Shown here: one piece after another, positions 1 to 8,657 of the stretch
How the letters are laid out: each line of letters begins with the position of its first letter
How positions within the stretch are numbered: the first letter of the stretch is position 1
Source of the DNA: Pseudolysinimonas_A sp039912695
GTDB taxonomy: Bacteria; Actinomycetota; Actinomycetes; Actinomycetales; Microbacteriaceae
Assembly (NCBI RefSeq): GCF_039912695.1
Contig: NZ_JBDSPJ010000010.1
Location: forward strand, 16,927 to 80,926
DNA length: 64,000 bases
Direction of reading: 5' to 3'
Made by a program: the position numbers and the translations under genes
Notes under the pieces: model-generated
Databases searched by the model: none
What the model was told of the DNA's origin: nothing
What the model saw: only the letters and a program-made list of their open reading frames with translations

Positions 1-705
1 GGTCGCGGCGCCGATCACCAAAATGAACAGGATGCCCTGCACCTGCCCGTTGATCGTCACGATCTTCGCGGCCGCCAGCAGATACACCACGAGGATCGCG
101 GCACAGAGGGCGAACATCGCGGTCGCGAGCACGATCAGCGGCAGCAGCGGCGACCGGTACACCAGGATCAAAATGACGAGCACGGCGGCGACCGCGACAA
201 GCAGAAGGACGCCGTCGATCCCCGTGAAGCCGGTCACCAGGTCGGAGGTGAATCCGGCCGGGCCGGTCACGTGAGTTTCGAGTCCGGCGGGCGCATCGCG
301 TAGTAGACCGTCGAGCGCGCCCACACTGTCGCGCACGCCCCCCGCGATCGGCACGAAGATCTGCGCGGCCTCACCATCAGCCGACGGGATGACGGGGCTG
401 ACTCCGTCGCCGATGCTCGGCTGCTTGGCAACACGCCCGGCGTAGTCGTCGAGGAACGCGAGGTCGGCATCCGTCAAGCCACCCGCGCGCGCGGCGATGA
501 CGATGGCCGGGATGTTGTCGCTCCCCGCGAATGCGGGAATCAGCGACGAGACCTCGGTCGACTCTGCGGAAGCTGGGAGGAAACTCGCCTGGTCGTTCGT
601 CGAGACGCTCGAAATCTTGCCGAACGTCGGTCCGCCGACGCTCGCCGCGGCGAGCCAGGCGATCATCACGAACGCCGGGATGACGACTCTCAGTACGCGC
701 TTCAC
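1..705 (-). CDS. MMPL family transporter (N-terminal part, cut by window edge)
   Basis: RND/MMPL-type membrane exporter; only the first 235 residues are inside the window. A GTG start is chosen because it overlaps the TGA of the upstream nicotinamidase gene (GTGA), implying translational coupling. Visible: a first membrane helix at about residues 5-21, a long extracytoplasmic loop (about 22-162) ending in a TGPAG motif typical of MMPL proteins, then a helix at 164-183, a YRSP motif at 183-186, a helix at 187-212 and the start of a third at about 224. This loop-then-helices order fits one half of an MMPL protein. Family members export lipids, peptides or drugs; the substrate here is unknown. 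Confidence 0.8.
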   Translation of the reverse strand, partial: MKRVLRVVIPAFVMIAWLAAASVGGPTFGKISSVSTNDQASFLPASAESTEVSSLIPAFAGSDNIPAIVIAARAGGLTDADLAFLDDYAGRVAKQPSIGDGVSPVIPSADGEAAQIFVPIAGGVRDSVGALDGLLRDAPAGLETHVTGPAGFTSDLVTGFTGIDGVLLLVAVAAVLVILILVYRSPLLPLIVLATAMFALCAAILVVYLLAAAKIVTINGQVQGILFILVIGAAT

Positions 706-1286
706 ATCAACACCGTAGCGAGGTCGGCGCCCGCGGCTTCGAGTTCGGCGAGCGCCGCGCGCGACGACTCGGGAGCCACCCCAGCCACCAGGTCGGTGAG
801 CACGGTGACCTCGCGGCCGGCATCCAGAGCATCGCGGGCGGAAGCCAGCACGCAGTAGTCGGTCGCGATCCCGACGACGTCGACCTGAGTGATCTCGCGG
901 GAGTCGAGCACGTCGATGAGCTCCTCGCCGGACGCGGTCGTCCCCTCGAAGATCGAGTACGCGGGGACGCCCTGCCCCTTCTTCACATGCACGTCGATCA
1001 GCGAGGTGTCGAGTGCCGGGTGGTACTGCGCGCCGGGTGTGCCGGCGACGCAGTGCCGCGGCCAGGTCTCCACAAAATCCGGGGTAACTCCATCGGCCGC
1101 AAAGTGCCCGCCGTTATCGCTGTCGCCGTCGTGCCAGTCGCGTGAGGCGATCACCAGGTCGTAGCGATCGGGATGCGCACGCAGGTATTCGGTGATGTGC
1201 TCGGCCACCGCGGCGCCGCCATCCACACCCAACGCTCCCCCTTCGGTGAAGTCGTTCTGCACATCGATGACGAAGAGTGCGCGCAT
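702..1286 (-). CDS. pncA: Nicotinamidase (isochorismatase fold)
   Basis: Converts nicotinamide to nicotinate for NAD salvage in the cytoplasm. The 194-residue length matches the family. The N-terminus MRALFVIDVQNDF carries catalytic Asp8; Lys102 lies in HVKKGQG and the catalytic Cys145 in ATDYCV. Metal ligands Asp50 and His52 (SRDWHDGD), His61 and His78 (WPRHC) are all present, so the enzyme looks intact. It sits 15 bp downstream of the D-Ala-D-Ala carboxypeptidase gene and overlaps the MMPL gene, so the three probably form one transcript, without an obvious functional link. Confidence 0.93.
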   Translation of the reverse strand: MRALFVIDVQNDFTEGGALGVDGGAAVAEHITEYLRAHPDRYDLVIASRDWHDGDSDNGGHFAADGVTPDFVETWPRHCVAGTPGAQYHPALDTSLIDVHVKKGQGVPAYSIFEGTTASGEELIDVLDSREITQVDVVGIATDYCVLASARDALDAGREVTVLTDLVAGVAPESSRAALAELEAAGADLATVLM

Positions 1287-1301
1287 GGAGCTGGTCCCCG
1301 G

Positions 1302-2879
1302 TCAGTTGTTCGAGAGGTTGTCGCCGCAGGTGTAGACAGCGGTCGCGACCGTGTCGAGTGCTTCGCGAGCGTTGTCTTTGATGCCCCCGCCGATCGCGTA
1401 GAACGCGAAGGTGAGCACGGTGCCGTCGGCCGACTGAATGATGCCGGCCTCGGAGTATTCGGTGTCGATCCACCCGGTCTTGGCTTGCACGTGGCCGCGA
1501 GCAACCGCATTGGCGCCGGTGTAGCGGGACGCCAGTGTTCCGGTCTTACCCGCAATAGGAAGGCTTGAGCTGATCACGTCGAGATTCTGCGAACCCGCGT
1601 TGATTGCGGTCATCAGACGCGCAATGACCTGAGGCGGCACCGCGTTGAGGTCGCTCAATCCGGAGCCGTCACGGATCGTGAGCCCGGCCCCGTTGATCCC
1701 CGGGCCGCCGTCCGGCATCACATAGTCGATGAGGGCGCTCGGGATGGCCTGCTGCAGCGACGCCGCCGAGCCGTTCAGCGAGGACTGCTTTGAGGTGATG
1801 CGGGCGAGCATCTCGGCGAGCGTGTTGTCGCTCACCTGAAGCATGTAGTTGATCAGCGTTTTCAGCGGCTGCGACTGCACTTCGCCGAGCAGAGCCGTGC
1901 CGCCGAGCGCTGTCCCGGTCGAGAAGGTGACGTTCGGGTCAATGATGTGCGCGGTGTCGGCGGCGCGGAGAGCATCCAGAAACTCTTGGCCCGCCCGGCC
2001 AATCGGGTCGGTACTGCGCGGGCTGGTTTGCCGCGTCGGGTCGGCGCGGTCGCCATCCACCTGAAGTGCGGTCACCTCGGAGTGGTAGCCGGTGGTCTGC
2101 TCGGAACGCTTCCACGACGGGTCCCACTTGTCGGCGCTCGACCAGTAGCTGGCATCCAGCACGATGCTCGTGATCGGCGCCGGGCCTTGGTAGGCGGCGA
2201 GCACTTGGGCGGCGAGATCATCGAGTTTCGGGGCGCCCTTGTAGACGCTCTCCGACCCTGCGGGCAGAGCGCTCAGGGTCGCGTCGCCCCGGCCGACGAG
2301 AACGATCGAGCCGGGGGTGGAGCCGGCGAAAACCGAGGTCTTGATTTGATAGTCCGGCCCGAGCACCGAGAGCGCTGCCGCCGCCGTCAGCACCTTCATC
2401 ACGCTCGCGGTGGAAGAGGCCGTTGTGCCACCGCGGTCGAACAGCACCTCACCCGTGTCGGCCCGCATGACGGAACCCGAGAAGTCCATCAGACGGCCGT
2501 CAGCCGCCGGCAGCGCGACCGAACAGGTGCGCAACCTGCTGGCCGTGAGGTCCCCGTCCGGCACGGATCGGGGCGGTTCGGGTGTCGGCGTCGCCGACGG
2601 CGCGACGGCCGCAGCGGATCCGACCGAGACCCCGGCGAACACAGCGCCGGTGCCGAGGAGGACAAACACGATCGCGAGGGCGCCCACCAGCCACCCGGTC
2701 GGATGCTGAGCGAAGAAGCCGCCGATGCCCTTCCGGGGGAGGTCGCCGCCTTCCGCGGGCAGGGCTCCGTTCGAGGGGGCAGACGCCGCCCGGCCTCGGG
2801 ATGTCGTCGGCCTGCGGCGCGACACCGCATCCTGAGCTTCCCGAGCCGCCCTGCGGCTCATCGGCTGCTCGTCAGTCAC
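1302..2879 (-). CDS. dacB: D-alanyl-D-alanine carboxypeptidase/endopeptidase, PBP4 (S13) family
   Basis: Penicillin-binding peptidase that trims peptidoglycan stem peptides outside the membrane. A GTG start giving 525 residues is preferred; an in-frame ATG 81 bp upstream would add a low-complexity extension and a second ATG 18 bp downstream is also possible. An N-terminal membrane helix (about residues 63-85) is followed by a proline-rich linker. The three active-site motifs are present: SVMK (Ser159, Lys162), SDN (350-352) and KTG (445-447). The cytoplasmic N-tail of about 60 residues, rich in Arg and Ser, is long for the family and could be regulatory. Likely cotranscribed with pncA. Confidence 0.88.
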   Translation of the reverse strand: MTDEQPMSRRAAREAQDAVSRRRPTTSRGRAASAPSNGALPAEGGDLPRKGIGGFFAQHPTGWLVGALAIVFVLLGTGAVFAGVSVGSAAAVAPSATPTPEPPRSVPDGDLTASRLRTCSVALPAADGRLMDFSGSVMRADTGEVLFDRGGTTASSTASVMKVLTAAAALSVLGPDYQIKTSVFAGSTPGSIVLVGRGDATLSALPAGSESVYKGAPKLDDLAAQVLAAYQGPAPITSIVLDASYWSSADKWDPSWKRSEQTTGYHSEVTALQVDGDRADPTRQTSPRSTDPIGRAGQEFLDALRAADTAHIIDPNVTFSTGTALGGTALLGEVQSQPLKTLINYMLQVSDNTLAEMLARITSKQSSLNGSAASLQQAIPSALIDYVMPDGGPGINGAGLTIRDGSGLSDLNAVPPQVIARLMTAINAGSQNLDVISSSLPIAGKTGTLASRYTGANAVARGHVQAKTGWIDTEYSEAGIIQSADGTVLTFAFYAIGGGIKDNAREALDTVATAVYTCGDNLSNN

Positions 2880-3004
2880 CCCGTAATGGTACGCGACCCA
2901 CCCTGGAGCTCCGCGGGCCTGGGCGTGGGCGTCGGGCGCTCGCGCGCGGCTGGCGCCCACCCACGCGCGCCGCAGAAGCGGCGGCGAGCCAAAAATGCAG
3001 TCGA

Positions 3005-3059
3005 CCCCTTCTCACCCGCGGCATCCCGACCCGTTCGGGATGCCGCGTGTGAGAAGGGG
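3005..3059 (-). terminator. Long near-perfect hairpin downstream of the CAP-domain gene
   Basis: A 25-bp stem with one mismatch and a 5-nt loop lies between the carboxypeptidase start and the end of the CAP-domain gene. The left arm begins CCCCTTCTCAC and the right arm ends GTGAGAAGGGG. There is no U-tract, as is usual for actinobacterial terminators. Its position fits termination of the CAP gene transcript. Confidence 0.65.
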
Positions 3060-3084
3060 CCGACGTGGCGACGGCGTTAGCCGA

Positions 3085-3921
3085 TCAGCAGCCACCCCAG
3101 CGAGCCGCGGCCCGCGTGAACGAGTAGGCCTCGTTCGGGATGCCGCCGTGCGACATTGCGAAGTAGATGCAGACCCCGCCCGTGCCGCCGGTGTACGAGG
3201 GGCGGTACAGCGAGAGGCGGTGCGGTGCGGAGTTCCACCACTTGGTGGCGACAGTCGCACCCGAGTTGCCGGAACCGCCGGCGAGGTTGCCGTCGCAGCC
3301 CGTGTCGGGAACGCCGTCGGAGCGGGTCTGGGGCTTGTGGCCCCAGGCGCTGGCCGGGTCTTCGCTCGGGTCTTCCGCAATCCAGAACAAACGAGATTCC
3401 ATGCAGGAGTCGTAACGGAAGTTCGCGAGCGGCACCGGGTTGAGGCAGTTGTCGACGCGAATCTGGTTGTAGGTCGCGGCGAACGAGGCCAGGTCATCCG
3501 AGGTGGTGCCCCCGACTCCGCCAGCCGAGGTGATGCCGGGCGCGCCGCCGGTCGAGCCGCCGACGTTGCCGGGGCAGGACTGGCCAGCTTCTTCGAGCGC
3601 GGCACGACGTTCGACGGTGCCGCTTGCCCGACCGGCAGAACTCACAACCGGAAGCGGCTTGGGAACCGGCTTTTGCGCCAGGTGCTCAGCGTCGACGTTG
3701 GTCGGAGCCGCCGCGGCGGTCGCGAAGTCGATGGTCTGGGTTGCGGCCGAAATGGCCGACGACGAGGGTTCCACGACGAGCAGCGATGCGATGGCGGGGC
3801 CGGCCGAAACCGGAGCCGCTTGTGCGCTCGACAGGAGAGAAGGCCCGCCGCCGCCGATGAACGGCAGCACCAGAACGAGAACCGCCGTGAAGACGGTCGA
3901 CAGAATCAATGTTCGTTTCAT
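3085..3921 (-). CDS. Secreted CAP (SCP/PR-1-like) domain protein
   Basis: A signal-anchor-like hydrophobic stretch (residues 4-22) precedes an Ala/Pro/Gly-rich linker (about 25-140) and a C-terminal domain (about 143-278). The latter shows CAP-family traits: an N-x-x-R segment (NQIR), WGHKP with His195, GNLAGG, and the block WWNSAPHR with His234, the usual end of the CAP cleft. Several cysteines (116, 159, 173, 209, 251 and the last residue) suggest disulfides and an exported location. Function of bacterial CAP proteins is mostly unknown. The gene stands alone with its own terminator. The fold call rests on motifs, so moderate confidence. Confidence 0.65.
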   Translation of the reverse strand: MKRTLILSTVFTAVLVLVLPFIGGGGPSLLSSAQAAPVSAGPAIASLLVVEPSSSAISAATQTIDFATAAAAPTNVDAEHLAQKPVPKPLPVVSSAGRASGTVERRAALEEAGQSCPGNVGGSTGGAPGITSAGGVGGTTSDDLASFAATYNQIRVDNCLNPVPLANFRYDSCMESRLFWIAEDPSEDPASAWGHKPQTRSDGVPDTGCDGNLAGGSGNSGATVATKWWNSAPHRLSLYRPSYTGGTGGVCIYFAMSHGGIPNEAYSFTRAAARWGGC

Positions 3922-4118
3922 GTCTTAGCCCCCCCGGACCAAGCCGAACGCATCCCCCCTCAGAGTTGCGTCGGTTCACTGACGGTATGCCCCGCTTCGG
4001 GCCGAATCAAGCCGAAAAGACCCCAAACGAGCGTTTGGACCCCCGCACTGGGGGCAAGAATCGCCCGGCGCGCCGCAAATGCGCTCAGAAATGGGCCGTG
4101 TAGCGACCCCCTCAGCGG

Positions 4119-5576
4119 TCAGGCCAGTTCGGCTGCTTTCGGCACCTCTTCGGGAGTGAGTTCGACGACCGTGCGAGGACGTCCGGGCAGGATGAACGCG
4201 AGCCCGACCGAGACGACGCTGAAGCCGACAGCCCACCAGAACGCGATCTGGAACCCGACGACAAGAGAGCCGGCCGCGGTTGCCGAAACGGCCAGGATGA
4301 CCGCCAGCAGCGCGACTCCGAGCGAGCCACCGATCTGCTGTGCGATCCGGGTGATAACGCTCGCGTGCGGCACCTCGTCGTGCTCGAGTCCGAGAAACGC
4401 CACCGCCAGCAGCGGGATGAAGACGATGCCCATGCCCAGTCCGCGCACCAACAGGATGGCGCCGAGCAGCCAGATCGACGTGGTGCCATCCGCGAAAGCG
4501 AAGGGAACTGTGGCGACAGCGACGAGGGCGAAGCCCAGCAGGGCGACAGCGCGGCCGCCGATGCGATCCATCAGCCGAGCGGCGAGCGAACGACTCAGAA
4601 GTGACCCAACCCCCTGGGGGATGAGGAGCAAACCGGCGCCCAGGGCATCTGCTCCCCGCAGTTCCTGCCAGTAGAGAGGTAGCAGCAACATGGAACCGTA
4701 CAACGAGGCGCCGCTGAGAAACATCAGGGCCGTCGCCGACCAGGTCGCCCGGTGACGCAGCACGCGAAGATCCAGCAGCGGGTCCAGCTTCTTGCGCAGC
4801 GCCCACAGCACGAAGGCGACGAGCAGCACAACGCCTGCGGCGAGCGGGGCGATGACATCGACGTTGGCGAAACCGCCGTCCCCGGCGACGTTCGACAGCC
4901 CCCAGAGCAGGGCGACCAGCGCCGGCGCGAGCAGCACGAAGCCGACGACATCCAATCGGATCGGCTTGCGGGGGCCATCGGCAGGCAGCATCCGCCAGGC
5001 CAGGATGAGGCCGACCACTCCGAGCGGGATGTTCACCAGAAACAGCCACTGCCACGAGCCGACGGCCAGGATGAGGCCGCCGATCACCGGGCCGAGAATC
5101 GGGCCCAGGGCCGTGGGCAGCGCGACCGTCGCCATCAGGCGACTGATGTTTTGACCGCGGGCGGCCTGCATGATCATCGTCGTGAGCAGCGGCAGCATGG
5201 CGCCGCCGCCGAGACCTTGGACGACCCGGAACGCGATCAGACTCTCAACATTCCACGCGGCGGCGCACAGTATCGATCCGATCAAGAAGAGGGTGAGCGC
5301 CATCATCCACAGCCGCTTGCCCCCCAGGCGGCTCTGGAGCCAGCCAACCAGCGGGATCGTGACGCCGAGAGCCAGCAGGTACCCGGTGCTCACCCATTGG
5401 ATGGTGGCGACGTCGGTGTTGAGGTCGGCGGCCAACTGGTGCAGGGCGACCGCGACGATGGTCGTGTCGAAGATGACCGCGATGGCGCCGGTGAGCAGCG
5501 CGATGGCGATGCGGATGACCGCTGGGTCGAGCTTCGCTGACGTGGTGGTGGTGGTGGTGCTCGTCGTGTTCGACAT
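4119..5576 (-). CDS. MFS transporter, DHA2 (EmrB/QacA) family drug exporter
   Basis: Proton-coupled 14-helix exporter; 485 residues from the chosen ATG, which is followed by a Ser/Thr-rich tail (MSNTTSTTTTTTS). The upstream in-frame ATG is rejected because it would overlap the divergent regulator and its operator. Recognisable pieces are FDTTIVAVALHQL in the first helix, the motif A region WLQSRLGGKRLW, and the motif C-like stretch GPILGPVIGG typical of drug:H+ antiporters. It is divergent from a TetR repressor 67 bp away whose palindrome lies between them, the usual layout for an inducible efflux pump. Substrate unknown. Confidence 0.88.
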   Translation of the reverse strand: MSNTTSTTTTTTSAKLDPAVIRIAIALLTGAIAVIFDTTIVAVALHQLAADLNTDVATIQWVSTGYLLALGVTIPLVGWLQSRLGGKRLWMMALTLFLIGSILCAAAWNVESLIAFRVVQGLGGGAMLPLLTTMIMQAARGQNISRLMATVALPTALGPILGPVIGGLILAVGSWQWLFLVNIPLGVVGLILAWRMLPADGPRKPIRLDVVGFVLLAPALVALLWGLSNVAGDGGFANVDVIAPLAAGVVLLVAFVLWALRKKLDPLLDLRVLRHRATWSATALMFLSGASLYGSMLLLPLYWQELRGADALGAGLLLIPQGVGSLLSRSLAARLMDRIGGRAVALLGFALVAVATVPFAFADGTTSIWLLGAILLVRGLGMGIVFIPLLAVAFLGLEHDEVPHASVITRIAQQIGGSLGVALLAVILAVSATAAGSLVVGFQIAFWWAVGFSVVSVGLAFILPGRPRTVVELTPEEVPKAAELA

Positions 5577-5588
5577 GATCGCCTTAGG

Positions 5589-5617
5589 GTACGAAGTTGT
5601 ATCTAACTTCGGGTACG
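5589..5617. promoter_or_regulatory. Putative TetR operator between MFS exporter and its regulator
   Basis: Inverted repeat with perfect arms GAAGTT/AACTTC separated by GTATCT, extended by outer GTAC/GTAC. It sits in the 67-bp divergent gap. A -10-like TAAGAT at 5632-5637 ends 6 nt before the GTG of the regulator gene, so that transcript may be leaderless. Confidence 0.6.
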
Positions 5618-5643
5618 TTACGCCGTCGGGATAAGATACGCCA

Positions 5644-6267
5644 GTGGACCTAAAGCGCGAGACCGGCACCCGCCGACGCGGAGCGGAACTTGAGGATGCC
5701 ATCCTCGAAGCCGCCTGGGCAGAACTGACCGAGAACGGCTACGCCGCCTTCACGTTCGAGTCGATTGCGGCGCGCGCCGGCACCAGCCGCCCGGTGCTGT
5801 ACCGGCGCTGGAGCGATCGCGACCAGCTCATGCTCGCCGCCATCGATCACGAGCGCGCACGTAACCCGATCCAGGTGCCTGACACGGGCAACCTGCGCGA
5901 CGACATCGTCATCCTGTTGCAGCGCGTCAGCGCGGCACGCGCCGGCTTCGCGGCACTGATGAGCGCGCAACTCAACGACTACTTCCGAGCGACCGGCACG
6001 ACCTTCTTCGAACTCAAGCGACTGCTGCAAACCGGACCGCAAGGCGGCGACAGCACCATGGACCTGATCCTCGATCGCGCGGCCGCTCGAGGTGAGATCG
6101 ACCCGTCGGTGCTCGACACCCGCACGATCGAATTGCCGGCGACCCTCATGCGCTACGAACTGCTGGTGAATCTGAAGCGCTCGCCCGACAGCGTGATCGA
6201 GGAGATCGTCGACGACATTTGGATGCCGCTGCTGCGCGCGAAGGGCGCGCTGCGTGAGAAGGCCTGA
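5644..6267 (+). CDS. TetR family transcriptional repressor of the adjacent MFS exporter
   Basis: A 207-residue TetR protein. The N-terminal helix-turn-helix is at about residues 36-66 (FTFESIAARAGTSRP followed by VLYRRWSDRDQLM). The remaining helical domain would bind a ligand and dimerise. The GTG start is supported by the -10 element 6 nt upstream and by the basic N-tail DLKRETGTRRRG typical of the family. Divergent orientation and the shared palindrome suggest it represses both itself and the exporter. The inducer is unknown. Confidence 0.87.
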   Translation: MDLKRETGTRRRGAELEDAILEAAWAELTENGYAAFTFESIAARAGTSRPVLYRRWSDRDQLMLAAIDHERARNPIQVPDTGNLRDDIVILLQRVSAARAGFAALMSAQLNDYFRATGTTFFELKRLLQTGPQGGDSTMDLILDRAAARGEIDPSVLDTRTIELPATLMRYELLVNLKRSPDSVIEEIVDDIWMPLLRAKGALREKA

Positions 6268-6271
6268 ACTG

Positions 6272-6344
6272 AGCCACCTGTCAGAATCGAACTGACGACC
6301 TATTCATTACGAGTGAATCGCTCTACCAACTGAGCTAAGGCGGC
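6272..6344 (-). tRNA. tRNA-Thr (anticodon CGT)
   Basis: Minus-strand cloverleaf: acceptor arms GCCGCCT/AGGTGGC, D arm GCTC-AGTTGGTA-GAGC, anticodon arm ATTCA-CTCGTAA-TGAAT with anticodon CGT reading ACG, and T arm with TTCGATT. CCA is not encoded. Confidence 0.93.
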
Positions 6345-6375
6345 GGGGTGCGGCAGAGCCGAACCGTCCGAAAGT

Positions 6376-7035
6376 TTAGCCGACCTGCGCCGGATACGAC
6401 GACGCCACCAGTTCGGCCCCTCGCGTGAACGCCTCCTCGACCAGTTGACCGAGTGACCGGTTCGCGTCGGGGTGGTCGATCCAGGCGAACCAGGCGTGCC
6501 GCACGAACGCGAACGAGGTGAGCGCGACGAGGCGCGCGCGATCGGCGGCCTCAGCATCCGTCATCTCAGGAAACTCGCCGCGCAGCCGTCGGCCGGCCAC
6601 CTCGGCGAGCTCGTTCTCGAAGTTGTGAACGCTCGCCATGCGGCGCACCCCGAGCTCGGGGTACAACTTGGTGACGGCTCGGCGCTCGGCAAGCAACTCG
6701 GGATCGGAGAGCAGTCGGTTGGAGCCATCGATGATCACGCGGGCGATTCCGGGCAGAATCGGCCCCCGGTCGGCGACGAACCATTCGACTTCGGGGTTAC
6801 CGGCGAGGCTCGGCGTCTCACCGAGAATCGCCTCCTCTTTCGACGGGAAGTAGTTGAAGAAGGTGCGAGGTGAGATGTCGGCGACGCGGCTGATCTCATC
6901 CACGGTGGCGTTGTCGAGGCCGCGCTCGCGTACGACCTCAAGCGCCGCCCTCAGAATCGACTGCCGGGTCGCGATGCGTTTGCGTTCGCGCAGGCCGAGC
7001 TGTTCAGGGACGGCAACGTCGGAGGCGGGGGCCAT
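6376..7035 (-). CDS. TetR family transcriptional regulator
   Basis: 219 residues. Helix-turn-helix at about residues 42-72 (ATVDEISRVADISPRT then FFNYFPSKEEAIL), the FFNYF-SKE form common in actinobacterial TetR proteins. A TAAAAT -10 box ends 6 nt before the ATG, implying a leaderless mRNA, and two palindromes lie directly upstream, so autoregulation is likely. No divergent partner exists: the next gene upstream is co-directional and ends there. The target genes are therefore either only itself or elsewhere in the genome. Confidence 0.85.
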   Translation of the reverse strand: MAPASDVAVPEQLGLRERKRIATRQSILRAALEVVRERGLDNATVDEISRVADISPRTFFNYFPSKEEAILGETPSLAGNPEVEWFVADRGPILPGIARVIIDGSNRLLSDPELLAERRAVTKLYPELGVRRMASVHNFENELAEVAGRRLRGEFPEMTDAEAADRARLVALTSFAFVRHAWFAWIDHPDANRSLGQLVEEAFTRGAELVASSYPAQVG

Positions 7036-7041
7036 GTCTAG

Positions 7042-7079
7042 ATTTTATTGCACGCACTGCAAGATTGCACCCCGCAATC
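7042..7079 (-). promoter_or_regulatory. Promoter and tandem operators of the TetR gene
   Basis: Minus-strand -10 TAAAAT (7042-7047) is followed upstream by the palindrome TTGCA-N5-TGCAA (7048-7062) and then GATTGC-N5-GCAATC (7063-7079). The two palindromes are related (both carry TTGC/GCAA at the same spacing) and lie where repressor binding would block the promoter. Confidence 0.55.
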
Positions 7080-7091
7080 CTGCGGGTCGAC

Positions 7092-8627
7092 TCAGCAGTT
7101 CGGGTCGGAGGCCGGCACCGTTCCATTGACGAAGTAGTCATCGACTGCGCCCTGAACACACGGGTCGCCCGAGGTGTACGCCGTGTGACCCTCGCCCTTG
7201 TAGGTGATGAGGTGGCCGTTCTCGAGCTCTTCCGAGAGTGCCTTCGCCCAGACGTACGGGGTTGCCGGGTCGTTCGTGGTGCCGACGACGAGAATGTCCG
7301 ACGAGCCGTGAGCCGTGATCGCCACGCGCGCACGGGTCGACGCGAACGGCCAGTTCTGGCACAGCGGCCCGCCGTACGACATCAACGGCCCAAAGACCGG
7401 AGCCGCCACCGCGAGTTCGGCCGCCTCGGTGCGCATCGTGTCGAGAGAGGAGTCGCTGACGTAGTCGAGACAGTTGATCGCGATGAACGCCTCGGTCGAG
7501 TTGTCGGAGTACGAACCGTCGGCGTTGCGGCCGTTGTAGGCATCGGCGAGCAAGAACGCCGTTGCCGTCTCGTTCTGCCGCACCTCGGTGAAGAGGTCGT
7601 CGAGGTAGGACCAGTTGTCTTTGTTGTAGAGCGGCAGGATGATCGAGACGAACATCGTGCTCGACCCGAGCATCCGGCCGTCGGGTGCGGGGATGGGGTC
7701 GGCCGCCAGACGGGCCAGAATTCCGGCCGTCTCGGTCATCGCCTCATCCACGGTGCCGGTGAACGGGCAACTCGGCTTGGTGACGCAGTCGGTGAGGTAG
7801 GCGCGGAAGGCGCTCTCGAATCCGACCGCTTGCGTCTTCGTGACGTCGAAATCGGTCGTCGCCGGGTCGAGCGCGCCGTCAAGCACCATGCGACCGGTGT
7901 TCTGCGGGTACAGGTCGGCGTAGGTCGCTCCGAGGAACGTGCCGTACGAATAGCCGAGGTAGTTGAGTTTCTTGTCACCCAGAACGGCCCGCAACAGGTC
8001 GAGGTCGCGCGCGGCGCTCACCGTGTCGACGAACTGAAGCAACGGACCGGTGTGATCGAGGCACGCCTTGGCGAAGTCGGCATCCGATGCCGTCAGCGCG
8101 GCGAGCCATTCGTCGGAGCCGATCACCCCGGGGATGATGCCGTAGTTGAAGTCATCGAGAAACTTCGGGTCGTCGTAGCACGAGACCGCCGTTGAGTGGC
8201 CAACCCCGCGAGGGTCGAATCCGACGACGTCGTAGCTCGCCTGAAGGCGCGCGTCGGCGCCGTAGTCGAGGCTGTCGCGCACGAAGTCGTAGCCGGAGCC
8301 ACCCGGGCCACCCGGGTTCATCAGCAGCGATCCGATGCGCGTGCCGGTCGCGGGGTGACGGATCAGCGCCAGCTCGATCTCAGCGGTCGCCGGGTTCTTC
8401 CAGTCCATCGGCGCCTTCGCCGTTGCACACTGCATGCCGCCGCCGCACGAGGCCCAGGTCAACACCTGGCTGTAGAACGGTTGCAGGTCGGCGGCAACCG
8501 TTTCCCCGGTTGGGCTCGAGGTCGTCGGAGCGACTGCCGGTTGGAACCAGCTGATGCAGCCGGTCAGCGAAGCGCTGACGGCGATACCGACAGCGAGTAC
8601 GACGGCGAGGCGACCGGGACGGATCAC
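7092..8627 (-). CDS. Alpha/beta hydrolase lipoprotein, tripeptidyl aminopeptidase (S33/TAP) family
   Basis: 511-residue exported hydrolase. A signal peptide ends in lipobox LTGC, so Cys24 would be lipidated. The nucleophile elbow GYSYG gives Ser227; Asp453 (TTNDPATP) and His481 (GEGHTAY) complete the triad in a TAP-like C-terminal domain. The oxyanion region NPGGPGGSG and the FDPRGVGHS motif are typical of actinobacterial SlpD/SlpE-type tripeptidyl aminopeptidases. It follows holB by 22 bp with RBS AAGGAA, so it is probably the last gene of the topA-holB operon. Likely removes tripeptides from extracellular peptides, although exact specificity is not shown. Confidence 0.87.
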   Translation of the reverse strand: MIRPGRLAVVLAVGIAVSASLTGCISWFQPAVAPTTSSPTGETVAADLQPFYSQVLTWASCGGGMQCATAKAPMDWKNPATAEIELALIRHPATGTRIGSLLMNPGGPGGSGYDFVRDSLDYGADARLQASYDVVGFDPRGVGHSTAVSCYDDPKFLDDFNYGIIPGVIGSDEWLAALTASDADFAKACLDHTGPLLQFVDTVSAARDLDLLRAVLGDKKLNYLGYSYGTFLGATYADLYPQNTGRMVLDGALDPATTDFDVTKTQAVGFESAFRAYLTDCVTKPSCPFTGTVDEAMTETAGILARLAADPIPAPDGRMLGSSTMFVSIILPLYNKDNWSYLDDLFTEVRQNETATAFLLADAYNGRNADGSYSDNSTEAFIAINCLDYVSDSSLDTMRTEAAELAVAAPVFGPLMSYGGPLCQNWPFASTRARVAITAHGSSDILVVGTTNDPATPYVWAKALSEELENGHLITYKGEGHTAYTSGDPCVQGAVDDYFVNGTVPASDPNC

Positions 8628-8637
8628 GAGGTTCCTT

Positions 8638-8657
8638 TTCTACGACGTTCTACGGCG
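8638..8657. repeat. 10-bp tandem repeat across the holB stop codon
   Basis: Two adjacent units, TTCTACGACG and TTCTACGGCG (9 of 10 identical), with the TAG of holB inside the second unit on the plus-strand reading. Confidence 0.6.
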
